A stretch of 64,000 nt of DNA from Pseudomonas sp. R84 (GTDB taxonomy: Bacteria > Pseudomonadota > Gammaproteobacteria > Pseudomonadales > Pseudomonadaceae), in the NCBI RefSeq assembly GCF_009834515.1, contig NZ_CP019426.1, positions 1,043,501-1,107,500 on the forward strand, written 5' to 3'. The position numbers and the translations under genes are program-made. The notes below the pieces were generated by a model. That model was not told where the DNA came from. It worked only from the letters and a program-made list of their open reading frames with translations, and made no database searches. Below are positions 55,274 through 64,000 of this stretch, piece after piece (the first letter of the stretch is position 1; every line of letters starts with the position of its first letter).

Positions 55274-55798
55274 TCACAGGTACGCGGCATTGGCCGCATC
55301 AAGGCGGCCCTGGGCGCGCAGGATCAATTCGCAGAATTCGCGGGCGGCACCTTCGCCACCACGGGCTCGGGTTACACCATGGGCGTGTTCGCGGACGAAA
55401 TCGGCAGCGTTGGCCACCGCCATGCCCAGGCCAACGCGGCGGATCACCGGCAGGTCGGGCAGGTCATCGCCCAGATAGGCGACCTCTTCGTAGCTTAGGC
55501 CCAGTTGCTCAAGAAGACCGTCGAGAACAACCAATTTGTCTTCACGGCCCTGAAACAGGTGGGGAATCCCCAGATTTTTCGCTCGACGCTCGACCACCGG
55601 GGTCTTGCGGCCGCTGATGATAGCGGTCTGCACGCCAGCGTTCATCAGCATTTTGATGCCTTGTCCGTCGAGGGTATTGAAGGTCTTGAATTCGCTGCCG
55701 TCTTCAAGGAAATACAGGCGCCCGTCGGTGAGGACGCCGTCGACGTCGAAAACCGCCAGTTTGATCGCTTTGCCGCGTTGCAGCAGATCGTTACTCAT
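55274..55798 (-). CDS. kdsC: 3-deoxy-D-manno-octulosonate-8-phosphate phosphatase
   Basis: KdsC removes phosphate from Kdo-8-phosphate in core LPS synthesis. The 174-residue HAD-family tetrameric phosphatase has the nucleophile motif LAVFDVDGVLTDG, a second motif in AIISGRKTPVV and LGDDLPDLPVIRRVGL for Mg2+. Its ATG overlaps the kdsD stop by one base, placing it second in the kdsD-kdsC-lptC-lptA-lptB run. Confidence 0.97.
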   Translation of the reverse strand: MSNDLLQRGKAIKLAVFDVDGVLTDGRLYFLEDGSEFKTFNTLDGQGIKMLMNAGVQTAIISGRKTPVVERRAKNLGIPHLFQGREDKLVVLDGLLEQLGLSYEEVAYLGDDLPDLPVIRRVGLGMAVANAADFVREHAHGVTRARGGEGAAREFCELILRAQGRLDAANAAYL

Positions 55799-56772
55799 TA
55801 CATGACTCCTGCGCGCAGCAGATCGGAGAGGTTGAAGGCGCCGACCGGGCGATCCTCTTCGTCCACAACAACCAGTGCGTTGATTCGGTGATCTTCCATG
55901 ATTTTCAGGGCTTCGGCGGCCAGCATCTCTGGCCGTGCAGTCTTGCCGTGGGCCGTCATTACCTGGTCGATGGTGGCGCTGCGAATGTCGATACTGCGAT
56001 CCAGCGTGCGGCGCAAGTCGCCGTCAGTGAATATTCCAGCCAGTTTACCGTCAGTTTCAAGGATGACGGTCATGCCCAGACCTTTACGAGTCATTTCCAT
56101 CAATGCGTCTTTGAGCAACGTGCCGCGTTGTACTTGCGGCAATTCCTGCCCGGCGTGCATGACGTTTTCCACCTTCAGCAACAGGCGACGACCAAGAGCA
56201 CCACCCGGGTGTGAGAACGCGAAATCTTCGGCGGTGAAACCGCGTGCTTCCAGCAGTGCTACAGCCAGCGCGTCACCCATGACCAGCGCTGCGGTGGTCG
56301 AGGAGGTCGGGGCCAGGTTAAGCGGACAGGCTTCATGCTCGACGTGAACGTTGAGATTGACCTCGGCAGCCTTGGCCAGCGGCGATTGCGGGTTGCCGGT
56401 GACGCTGATGAGCTGGATGCCCAGGCGTTTGATCAGCGGCAGCAGGGTAACGATTTCATTGGTCGAGCCGGAGTTCGACAGAGCCAGGATCACGTCGTCG
56501 CGGGTGATCATGCCCATGTCGCCATGGCTGGCCTCGGCCGGGTGCACGAAAAATGCCGGGGTGCCGGTGCTGGCCAGGGTCGCGGCAATCTTGTTGCCGA
56601 TGTGCCCGGATTTTCCCATGCCGACCACGACTACACGGCCTTTACTGGCCAGAATCATCTCGCAAGCGCGTACGAAATCGGCGTCGATATGGGGCAACAA
56701 GCCTTGTACGGCTTCCACTTCGAGTTGGATGGTGCGTTGTGCCGATTGAATCAGGTCGCTGGATTGGCTCAT
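55798..56772 (-). CDS. kdsD: Arabinose-5-phosphate isomerase
   Basis: KdsD converts ribulose-5-phosphate to arabinose-5-phosphate, the first step of Kdo synthesis. The 324-residue protein has an N-terminal SIS domain (GKGRVVVVGMGKSGHIGNKI-type, here RVVVVGMGKSGHIGNKIAAT; VILALSNSGSTNEIV) and two C-terminal CBS domains (MTRKGLGMTVILETDGKLAG, MEDHRINALVVVDEEDRPVG). The start was set at MSQSSDLIQS; the longer frame reaches into the divergent promoter region. It is first in its operon and diverges from mlaF. Confidence 0.95.
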   Translation of the reverse strand: MSQSSDLIQSAQRTIQLEVEAVQGLLPHIDADFVRACEMILASKGRVVVVGMGKSGHIGNKIAATLASTGTPAFFVHPAEASHGDMGMITRDDVILALSNSGSTNEIVTLLPLIKRLGIQLISVTGNPQSPLAKAAEVNLNVHVEHEACPLNLAPTSSTTAALVMGDALAVALLEARGFTAEDFAFSHPGGALGRRLLLKVENVMHAGQELPQVQRGTLLKDALMEMTRKGLGMTVILETDGKLAGIFTDGDLRRTLDRSIDIRSATIDQVMTAHGKTARPEMLAAEALKIMEDHRINALVVVDEEDRPVGAFNLSDLLRAGVM

Positions 56773-56929
56773 GTCAGAAATCGTATAGCCCGATGAAAAG
56801 GCGGCGATTATAGCGGTTATGTTGCAAAGCCTCACGCAAGTTCGTCGTGCTTTGTCATTCCTCGTTACCAAAACCCGGCAAAACAGCCTCCAAGCCTGTC
56901 ATATCGCCGAACACAGGGCGGTACAAGCC

Positions 56930-56959
56930 TTGGGCGCGCAGCCTTTGCAGTGATATAGT
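56930..56959 (+). promoter_or_regulatory. Candidate mlaF promoter
   Basis: TTGGGC (56930-56935), an 18-nt spacer and TATAGT (56954-56959) lie about 90 nt before mlaF in the 275-bp divergent gap with kdsD. The -10 matches TATAAT at five of six positions. Confidence 0.5.
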
Positions 56960-57047
56960 TCGCCGCCAGTTCGGCCTGCCCGGGATGTACGTACTTTTTA
57001 AGTAAAGACAGGCGTCCGAGTGAGAGGCTGCATCGCAAGGAGTTTAG

Positions 57048-57857
57048 ATGAGTGCCGATAACGCCTACGCGGTCGAGCTGAAGGGAGTCTCCTTCAAGCG
57101 CGGTGCGCGCAGCATTTTCAATAACGTCGATATTCGCATCCCGCGCGGCAAGGTCACCGGCATCATGGGACCTTCCGGGTGTGGCAAGACCACGCTGCTG
57201 CGATTGATGGGCGCACAATTGCGTCCTGCCAGCGGCGAAGTCTGGGTCAACGGCCAGAACCTGCCTGCGCTTTCGCGCAGCGATCTGTTCGATGCGCGAA
57301 AGCACATGGGTGTGCTGTTTCAAAGCGGCGCGCTGTTCACCGATCTCGACGTGTTCGAGAACGTGGCTTTCCCTCTGCGTGTTCATACCGATTTGCCGGA
57401 AGAAATGATCCGCGACATCGTCCTGCTCAAATTGCAGGCGGTCGGTCTGCGCGGTGCCATCGAGTTGATGCCGGATGAGCTGTCCGGTGGCATGAAGCGC
57501 CGTGTCGCGCTGGCGCGGGCGATTGCGCTCGATCCGCAGATCCTCATGTACGACGAACCGTTCGTCGGCCAGGACCCGATCGCCATGGGCGTGCTGGTCC
57601 GTCTGATCCGTCTGCTCAACGATGCGCTGGGGATCACCAGTATCGTGGTGTCCCACGATCTGGCTGAAACCGCGAGCATCGCCGACTACATCTATGTTGT
57701 TGGTGATGGTCAGGTGCTTGGGCAGGGTACGCCGGACGAGTTGATGAATTCGGACGAGCCGCGTATCCGTCAGTTCATGACCGGCGATCCCGATGGCCCG
57801 GTGCCGTACCATTTTCCAGCGACGGATTACCGCGCAGATCTTCTGGGGAAGCGCTGA
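57048..57857 (+). CDS. mlaF: Mla phospholipid transport ATPase MlaF
   Basis: MlaF energises the MlaFEDB complex that returns mislocalised phospholipids from the outer membrane, preserving its asymmetry (Ttg2A in solvent-tolerant P. putida). The 269-residue ATPase has Walker [18 protein letters not shown]-loop [20 protein letters not shown], signature [16 protein letters not shown] and Walker [15 protein letters not shown]. The ATG follows AAGGAGTTTAG. The stop overlaps mlaE. Confidence 0.97.
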   Translation: MSADNAYAVELKGVSFKRGARSIFNNVDIRIPRGKVTGIMGPSGCGKTTLLRLMGAQLRPASGEVWVNGQNLPALSRSDLFDARKHMGVLFQSGALFTDLDVFENVAFPLRVHTDLPEEMIRDIVLLKLQAVGLRGAIELMPDELSGGMKRRVALARAIALDPQILMYDEPFVGQDPIAMGVLVRLIRLLNDALGITSIVVSHDLAETASIADYIYVVGDGQVLGQGTPDELMNSDEPRIRQFMTGDPDGPVPYHFPATDYRADLLGKR

Positions 57858-58654
57858 TGCGCAGAATTTCATTAATAGAGCGCGTGCGCCGGTTCGGCGA
57901 GGCGGCGATCGACGCCGTTGCGGTGTTCGGTCGTGCGACGCTGTTTCTGTTTCATGCCCTGCTGGGGCGTGGCGGGATCAGCGGTGGCTTCGGCCTGCTG
58001 GTCAAGCAACTGCATTCGGTCGGCGTGATGTCGCTGGTGATCATCGTCGTCTCCGGGATATTCATCGGCATGGTGCTGGCGCTGCAGGGCTTCAGCATTC
58101 TGTCGAGCTACGGTTCGGAACAGGCCGTAGGGCAGATGGTCGCACTGACCCTCTTGCGTGAACTGGGTCCGGTGGTGACGGCACTGTTGTTCGCCGGTCG
58201 TGCCGGTTCTGCACTGACTGCCGAGATCGGCAACATGAAGTCCACCGAACAGCTTTCCAGTCTGGAAATGATCGGCGTCGATCCGCTCAAGTACATCATT
58301 GCCCCGCGCCTCTGGGCCGGTTTCATTTCCCTGCCGGTGCTGGCGATGATTTTCAGCGTGGTCGGGATTTGGGGCGGTTCGTGGGTGGCTGTCGACTGGC
58401 TGGGTGTGTATGAAGGCTCTTATTGGGCGAACATGCAGAACAGCGTGAATTTCACCAGTGACGTGCTCAATGGCGTGATTAAAAGTATCGTTTTTGCCTT
58501 TGTAGTGACCTGGATCGCCGTATTCCAAGGCTACGACTGTGAGCCCACTTCCGAGGGAATCAGCCGTGCCACTACCAAGACCGTGGTGTTTGCCTCTCTG
58601 GCAGTGCTCGGCCTGGACTTTATTCTGACCGCTTTGATGTTTGGAGATTTCTGA
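57857..58654 (+). CDS. mlaE: Mla permease MlaE
   Basis: MlaE is the permease of the Mla complex. The 265-residue protein has about five to six helices with the family's [20 protein letters not shown] and [20 protein letters not shown] segments and [20 protein letters not shown]. The start is coupled to mlaF by a one-base overlap and the end overlaps mlaD by one base. Confidence 0.97.
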   Translation: MRRISLIERVRRFGEAAIDAVAVFGRATLFLFHALLGRGGISGGFGLLVKQLHSVGVMSLVIIVVSGIFIGMVLALQGFSILSSYGSEQAVGQMVALTLLRELGPVVTALLFAGRAGSALTAEIGNMKSTEQLSSLEMIGVDPLKYIIAPRLWAGFISLPVLAMIFSVVGIWGGSWVAVDWLGVYEGSYWANMQNSVNFTSDVLNGVIKSIVFAFVVTWIAVFQGYDCEPTSEGISRATTKTVVFASLAVLGLDFILTALMFGDF

Positions 58655-59121
58655 TGCAAAACCGCACCCTGGAAATCGGTGTCGGCCTGTTCCTGCTGGC
58701 AGGGATCCTGGCTTTGTTGCTGCTTGCTTTGCGGGTCAGTGGTCTGTCTCCGACTTCGACCACCGACACCTATAAACTTTATGCCTACTTTGACAATATT
58801 GCCGGTTTGACGGTCAGAGCCAAAGTGACCATGGCCGGTGTAACTATCGGCAAGGTCACGGCGATCGATCTGGATCGCGACAGCTTCACCGGTCGGGTCA
58901 CTCTGCAAGTGGATAAAAAGGTCGACAATCTTCCGACCGACTCCACAGCGTCTATCCTGACCGCTGGTCTGCTGGGCGAGAAGTACATCGGTATCAGCGT
59001 CGGCGGGGAAGACAAACCGTTAAAGGATGGTGGAACCATCCATGACACGCAGTCGTCACTGGTACTGGAAGATCTTATCGGTAAATTCCTGCTCAATACC
59101 GTTAGCAAAGACGCCAAATGA
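58654..59121 (+). CDS. mlaD: Mla MCE-domain protein MlaD
   Basis: MlaD forms the hexameric periplasmic lipid-binding ring on MlaE. The 155-residue protein has an N-terminal membrane anchor (GVGLFLLAGILALLLLALRV) and one MCE domain (YAYFDNIAGLTVRAKVTMAG, ending GGTIHDTQSSLVLEDLIGKF). It is slightly shorter than the E. coli protein, mainly at the C-terminus. Confidence 0.96.
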   Translation: MQNRTLEIGVGLFLLAGILALLLLALRVSGLSPTSTTDTYKLYAYFDNIAGLTVRAKVTMAGVTIGKVTAIDLDRDSFTGRVTLQVDKKVDNLPTDSTASILTAGLLGEKYIGISVGGEDKPLKDGGTIHDTQSSLVLEDLIGKFLLNTVSKDAK

Positions 59122-59132
59122 GGAGCTTTTGA

Positions 59133-59774
59133 ATGATTTCTACCTTGCGACGTGGCCTGTTGGTGTTGCTCGCGGCATTGCCACTGATGGCTAACGCTGC
59201 GCCTGGGCAATCCGCGCATGAACTGGTGCAGGACACTACCACCCGACTGCTGGCCGACCTGGCTGCCAACAAAGAGAAATACAAGCAGGATCCGACTGAT
59301 TTCTACGCGGCGCTCAACAGCATCGTCGGGCCAGTGGTGGACGCCGAAGGCATTTCCAAGAGCATCATGACGGTCAAGTATTCGCGCAAGGCCACGCCGG
59401 CGCAGATGCAGACCTTCCAGGAAAACTTCAAGAAAGGCCTGTTCCAGTTCTACGGCAACGCTCTGCTTGAGTACAACAACCAGGGCATTACCGTTGACCC
59501 TGCCAAGGACGAATCGGGTGACCGCACCAGCGTCAACATGACCGTCAAGGGCAGCAGCGGCGCAATCTATCCTGTGCAGTACACGCTGGAGAAGATCAAC
59601 GGCGAGTGGAAACTGCGCAACGTCATCATCAACGGCATCAATATCGGCAAACTGTTCCGTGATCAGTTCGCCGACGCGATGCAGCGCAATGGCAACGATC
59701 TGGACAAGACCATCAATGGTTGGGCCGGTGAAGTGGCCAAGGCCAAAGAAGCCACCGAGAAACCCGCGCAATGA
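59133..59774 (+). CDS. mlaC: Periplasmic phospholipid shuttle MlaC
   Basis: MlaC ferries phospholipids between MlaA at the outer membrane and MlaD. The 213-residue precursor has a signal peptide (MISTLRRGLLVLLAALPLMA, cleavage near ANA-A) and the Ttg2D fold with SRKATPAQMQTFQENFKKGL and WKLRNVIINGINIGKLFRDQ. The ATG follows AGGAGCTTTTGA. Its stop overlaps mlaB (ATGA). Confidence 0.96.
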   Translation: MISTLRRGLLVLLAALPLMANAAPGQSAHELVQDTTTRLLADLAANKEKYKQDPTDFYAALNSIVGPVVDAEGISKSIMTVKYSRKATPAQMQTFQENFKKGLFQFYGNALLEYNNQGITVDPAKDESGDRTSVNMTVKGSSGAIYPVQYTLEKINGEWKLRNVIINGINIGKLFRDQFADAMQRNGNDLDKTINGWAGEVAKAKEATEKPAQ

Positions 59775-60076
59775 GTGAGGCCGCAGTTCGTATGAGTGAT
59801 GTCGACGAGCTTCTGCTCAGCGGAGTGCTGGACTATCGCACCGGTGCCGACCTGCGCAAGCAAGGCCAGACGCTGATCAAGTCCAGCAAGGCTGCTTCGC
59901 TGGTGATCGATTGCTCGGCGGTGAAGAAGTCCAGCAGCGTCGGCTTGTCGTTGCTGCTGTGCTTCATGCGCGATGCGAATGCGGCCGGCAAGGCTGTCAG
60001 CATCCGTGCGATGCCCGAAGACATGCGCGAAATTGCTCAGGTCAGTGAACTGACCGAACTGTTGGCGCACCCCTGA
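59771..60076 (+). CDS. mlaB: Mla STAS-domain protein MlaB
   Basis: MlaB is the cytoplasmic STAS subunit that stabilises and activates MlaF. The 101-residue protein has the STAS core LLSGVLDYRTGADLRKQGQT, AASLVIDCSAVKKSSSVGLS (with the Thr/Ser-rich loop contacting MlaF) and IRAMPEDMREIAQVSELTEL. It is the last gene of mlaFEDCB; a terminator follows. Confidence 0.93.
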   Translation: MSEAAVRMSDVDELLLSGVLDYRTGADLRKQGQTLIKSSKAASLVIDCSAVKKSSSVGLSLLLCFMRDANAAGKAVSIRAMPEDMREIAQVSELTELLAHP

Positions 60077-60097
60077 ACCCACATCTATAAAGAAGTC

Positions 60098-60145
60098 CCC
60101 CGTCAGAGTCCTGCCATGCGGGGTTCGCAGGCGCGGGGCTTTTTT
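60098..60145 (+). terminator. Terminator of the mla operon
   Basis: The nested stems CCCCG/CGGGG (60098-60102, 60134-60138) and CCTGC/GCAGG (60110-60114, 60127-60131) are followed by CTTTTTTG. It separates mlaB from ibaG. Confidence 0.8.
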
Positions 60146-60191
60146 GTATGATGTCCGACCCGTGCGCACAGGGCGCCGATTGAGGTTGAGC

Positions 60192-61719
<1,528 letters not shown>

Positions 61720-61730
61720 TTGCTGCATTG

Positions 61731-61813
61731 GGACACAGGGACGTGTCCACTGATTTTAAGAGTCGAGCCGGTTTCCGGCTCGATGTGTGTCCGGCGCCGA
61801 TTGCGACCGGACA
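61731..61813 (+). promoter_or_regulatory. Hairpin cluster in the murA-hisG gap
   Basis: Three stems lie in a row: GGACAC/GTGTCC (61731-61736, 61743-61748), TCGAGCCGG/CCGGCTCGA (61763-61771, 61775-61783) and TGTCCGG/CCGGACA (61788-61794, 61807-61813). None has a good T tract, so they are not clear terminators. The last ends about 30 nt before hisG. The two TGTCC arms could also pair with alternative partners. Confidence 0.45.
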
Positions 61814-61843
61814 TGAGTACCTTGATAAGGACTGACGTTTCCC

Positions 61844-62479
61844 ATGTTGACCATCGCACTGTCCAAGGGCCGCATCCTTGACGACACTCTGCCGCTTCTT
61901 GCCGAAGCGGGCATCGTGCCGACCGAGAATCCGGACAAGAGCCGCAAGCTGATCATCCCCACGACGCAGGACGACGTTCGTCTGCTGATCGTGCGCGCCA
62001 CTGATGTGCCGACTTATGTCGAACATGGCGCGGCTGACCTCGGCGTTGCCGGTAAAGACGTGTTGATGGAATACACCGGTCAGGGTCTGTACGAGCCACT
62101 GGATCTGCAGATCGCTCAGTGCAAGTTGATGACTGCCGGCAAGATCGGCGCGCCTGAGCCCAAGGGCCGTCTGCGTGTGGCGACCAAATTTGTCAACGTT
62201 GCCAAGCGTTACTACGCCGAGCAGGGCCGTCAGGTCGACATCATCAAGCTCTACGGTTCGATGGAACTGGCGCCGCTGATCGGTCTCGCTGACAAGATCA
62301 TCGACGTGGTCGACACCGGCAACACCCTGCGCGCCAACGGCCTGGAACCTCAGGAACTGATCGCCACGATCAGCTCGCGCCTGGTGGTCAACAAGGCTTC
62401 GATGAAAATGCAACACGCCCGAATCCAGGCGTTGATCGATACCCTGCGCAACGCAGTGGAATCGCGACACCGCGGCTGA
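61844..62479 (+). CDS. hisG: ATP phosphoribosyltransferase, short form (HisG)
   Basis: HisG condenses ATP with PRPP in the first step of histidine synthesis. The 211-residue protein is the short form, lacking the C-terminal histidine-binding domain, so it should require HisZ for activity and feedback control. Motifs include [39 protein letters not shown] and the PRPP loop [14 protein letters not shown]. hisZ is not in the window. A terminator or attenuator precedes hisD. Confidence 0.96.
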   Translation: MLTIALSKGRILDDTLPLLAEAGIVPTENPDKSRKLIIPTTQDDVRLLIVRATDVPTYVEHGAADLGVAGKDVLMEYTGQGLYEPLDLQIAQCKLMTAGKIGAPEPKGRLRVATKFVNVAKRYYAEQGRQVDIIKLYGSMELAPLIGLADKIIDVVDTGNTLRANGLEPQELIATISSRLVVNKASMKMQHARIQALIDTLRNAVESRHRG

Positions 62480-62486
62480 TTTACCT

Positions 62487-62505
62487 GCGCGACCCCAGGT
62501 CGCGC
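62487..62505 (+). other. Hairpin just after hisG
   Basis: The 7-bp stem GCGCGAC / GTCGCGC with loop CCCAG lies 8 nt after the hisG stop and has no T tract. It may protect the hisG 3' end. Confidence 0.5.
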
Positions 62506-62531
62506 CGTCTATCCGCCTCATAGCCAGAATT

Positions 62532-62581
62532 CTCAGGTGCCTAAGCGGATCGAATGATAGTTTCGGGCGCCTGAGTTTTTT
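62532..62581 (+). terminator. Terminator/attenuator between hisG and hisD
   Basis: The 10-bp stem CTCAGGTGCC / GGCGCCTGAG (one wobble) with a 24-nt loop is followed by six T residues. It ends 23 nt before the hisD ATG, so hisD is expressed by read-through or by a promoter within the loop region. Confidence 0.8.
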
Positions 62582-62604
62582 GCCATTCCTATGAGGCTCT
62601 CGCT

Positions 62605-63942
62605 ATGACCGCAACGACTGCAATTCGCCGACTCAACGCTGCTGACCCGGATTTCGCGCATCATCTGGATCATCTGCTGAGCTGGGAAAGTGTGTCTGAC
62701 GACTCGGTCAATCAGCGTGTGCTGGACATCATCAAGGCTGTGCGCGAACGTGGTGACGCGGCGCTGGTCGAGTTCACCCAGAAGTTCGACGGCCTCGAAG
62801 TCGCGTCGATGGCTGACCTGATCCTGCCGCGCGAGCGTCTGGAACTGGCGCTGACGCGCATCACTGTGCAGCAGCGCGAAGCACTGGAAAAAGCGGCGGC
62901 CCGCGTGCGCAGCTACCACGAAAAACAGAAACAGGATTCCTGGAGCTACACCGAAGCCGACGGCACGGTACTCGGCCAAAAGGTCACACCGCTGGATCGT
63001 GCCGGCCTGTACGTGCCGGGCGGCAAGGCGTCGTATCCGTCGTCGGTGTTGATGAACGCGATTCCGGCCAAGGTCGCTGGCGTGACCGAAGTGGTCATGG
63101 TCGTGCCGACCCCGCGTGGTGAGATCAACGAGCTTGTGCTGGCGGCGGCGTGCATCGCTGGCGTTGACCGCGTGTTCACCATCGGCGGCGCGCAAGCCGT
63201 TGCCGCGTTGGCCTACGGCACCGAAAGCGTGCCGAAAGTAGACAAGGTGGTTGGCCCGGGCAACATCTACGTCGCCACCGCCAAGCGCCACGTATTCGGT
63301 CAGGTCGGCATCGACATGATCGCCGGCCCTTCGGAAATCCTCGTGGTGTGCGACGGCCAGACCGATCCGGACTGGATCGCCATGGACCTGTTCTCGCAAG
63401 CCGAGCACGACGAAGATGCGCAGGCGATTCTGGTCAGCCCGGACGCCGAGTTCCTCGACAAGGTCGCCGCGAGCATCGACAAACTGCTGCCGACCATGGA
63501 CCGTGCGACCATCATCGAAACCTCGATCAATGGCCGTGGCGCACTGATTCACGTGAAGGACATGGCCCAAGCCATCGAAGTCGCCAACCGCATCGCCCCG
63601 GAACACCTGGAGTTATCGGTCGCTGACCCGCAAGCCTGGCTGCCGCTGATCCGCCACGCCGGTGCGATCTTCATGGGCCGTCACACCTCCGAAGCGCTGG
63701 GCGACTACTGCGCAGGCCCGAACCACGTGCTGCCGACCTCCGGCACCGCGCGCTTCTCTTCGCCGCTGGGCGTGTACGACTTCCAGAAACGTTCGTCGAT
63801 CATCTTCTGCTCCGAGGCTGGTGCTTCCGAGCTGGGCAAAACGGCATCGGTGCTGGCCCGTGGCGAATCGCTGAGCGCCCATGCACGCAGCGCCGAATAC
63901 CGCATCAAAGACGAAGACTTTCTACAAGGGCAGGGGAACTGA
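62605..63942 (+). CDS. hisD: Histidinol dehydrogenase
   Basis: HisD carries out the last two oxidations from histidinol to histidine with NAD and Zn2+. The 445-residue enzyme has [20 protein letters not shown], the signature block [36 protein letters not shown] and [14 protein letters not shown] with zinc ligands, and EHLELSV...[17 protein letters not shown]. The ATG follows GAGGCTCTCGCT. hisC begins 3 nt later. Confidence 0.97.
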   Translation: MTATTAIRRLNAADPDFAHHLDHLLSWESVSDDSVNQRVLDIIKAVRERGDAALVEFTQKFDGLEVASMADLILPRERLELALTRITVQQREALEKAAARVRSYHEKQKQDSWSYTEADGTVLGQKVTPLDRAGLYVPGGKASYPSSVLMNAIPAKVAGVTEVVMVVPTPRGEINELVLAAACIAGVDRVFTIGGAQAVAALAYGTESVPKVDKVVGPGNIYVATAKRHVFGQVGIDMIAGPSEILVVCDGQTDPDWIAMDLFSQAEHDEDAQAILVSPDAEFLDKVAASIDKLLPTMDRATIIETSINGRGALIHVKDMAQAIEVANRIAPEHLELSVADPQAWLPLIRHAGAIFMGRHTSEALGDYCAGPNHVLPTSGTARFSSPLGVYDFQKRSSIIFCSEAGASELGKTASVLARGESLSAHARSAEYRIKDEDFLQGQGN

Positions 63943-63945
63943 GCG

Positions 63946-64000
63946 ATGAGTAAATTCTGGAGCCCGTTCGTCAAGGATCTGGTGCCGTACGTGCCGGGCG
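63946..64000 (+). CDS. hisC: Histidinol-phosphate aminotransferase, 5' end only
   Basis: The first 18 codons (MSKFWSPFVKDLVPYVPG) are present and the gene runs off the window. The N-terminus fits HisC, and the position directly after hisD matches hisC1 (PA4447) in PAO1. The ATG is preceded by GGGGAACTGAGCG. Confidence 0.85.
   Translation, partial: MSKFWSPFVKDLVPYVPG

Noticed and set aside
61763..61783. murA rho-independent terminator
   Set aside because: The 9-bp stem with a 3-nt loop is followed by TGTGTGT rather than a T run, so it was reported only as part of a hairpin cluster.

Overview
The window is a chromosomal segment of a Pseudomonas, most likely of the P. fluorescens group. The evidence is gene content and order, high GC, OprD-type porin and multi-DppA genes, REP repeats of the types GTAGGAGYGAGCCTGCTCGCGA and GTAGGAGCTGCCGAAGGCTG, and backbone synteny that, from memory, follows P. 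aeruginosa PAO1 from about PA4447 (hisC1) to PA4505 (dppD). No tRNA, rRNA, insertion sequence, phage gene or CRISPR array was seen.

Layout. 1-11650 (minus): dipeptide uptake cluster with four paralogous periplasmic binding proteins, an OprD-family porin and dppBCD; dppF should lie just left of the window. 11651-12721: a 1-kb gene-poor stretch with a long Pseudomonas repeat, two tandem ctctccc-hairpin repeats and a strongly structured leader ahead of a small hypothetical gene (12722-13087). 13260-16107: a SIMPL-domain protein and the redox two-component system roxSR. 16204-17931: an SbmA/YddA-like fused ABC exporter. 18122-26752: a D-glucarate/D-galactarate catabolic block (GntR regulator, dehydratases, ketoglutaric semialdehyde dehydrogenase, GudP transporter, AEC carrier), interrupted by a decayed gene and a small hypothetical gene. 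26837-28693: carboxymuconolactone decarboxylase-like protein, Ca2+/Na+ antiporter and RlpA-like lipoprotein. 28842-32053 (minus): gatCAB. 32265-43548 (plus): mreBCD, maf, rng, a giant AsmA-like protein, a nitrilase-family amidase, tldD. 43666-45645: darP (minus) and pmbA. 45897-49666: Fur-controlled fagA-fumC-orfX-sodA plus a ZIP transporter. 49746-56772 (minus): kdsD-kdsC-lptC-lptA-lptB-rpoN-hpf-ptsN-rapZ-ptsO. 57048-60076: mlaFEDCB. 60192-64000: ibaG, murA, hisG, hisD and the start of hisC.

How it works together. The right half is core envelope biology: MreBCD shape control, LPS transport (Lpt), Kdo synthesis (KdsC/D), phospholipid retrograde transport (Mla), peptidoglycan precursor synthesis (MurA), the nitrogen PTS with sigma-54, and histidine synthesis. 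The left half is nutrient acquisition (peptides, aldarates) with redox regulation, and it is where accessory DNA, repeats and decayed genes accumulate.

Most interesting: (1) a multi-stem RNA-like leader (about 12509-12700) with a 16-bp closing stem, a cUUCGg hairpin and a competing downstream hairpin, in front of a small DUF gene; (2) mreC, which appears to start at an ATT codon behind a perfect Shine-Dalgarno and overlapped by the stop of a 13-codon ORF; (3) a promoter-overlapping operator palindrome at kdgD and a PurR/LacI-like palindrome before the porin gene; (4) a twice-frameshifted pseudogene next to an intact distant relative.
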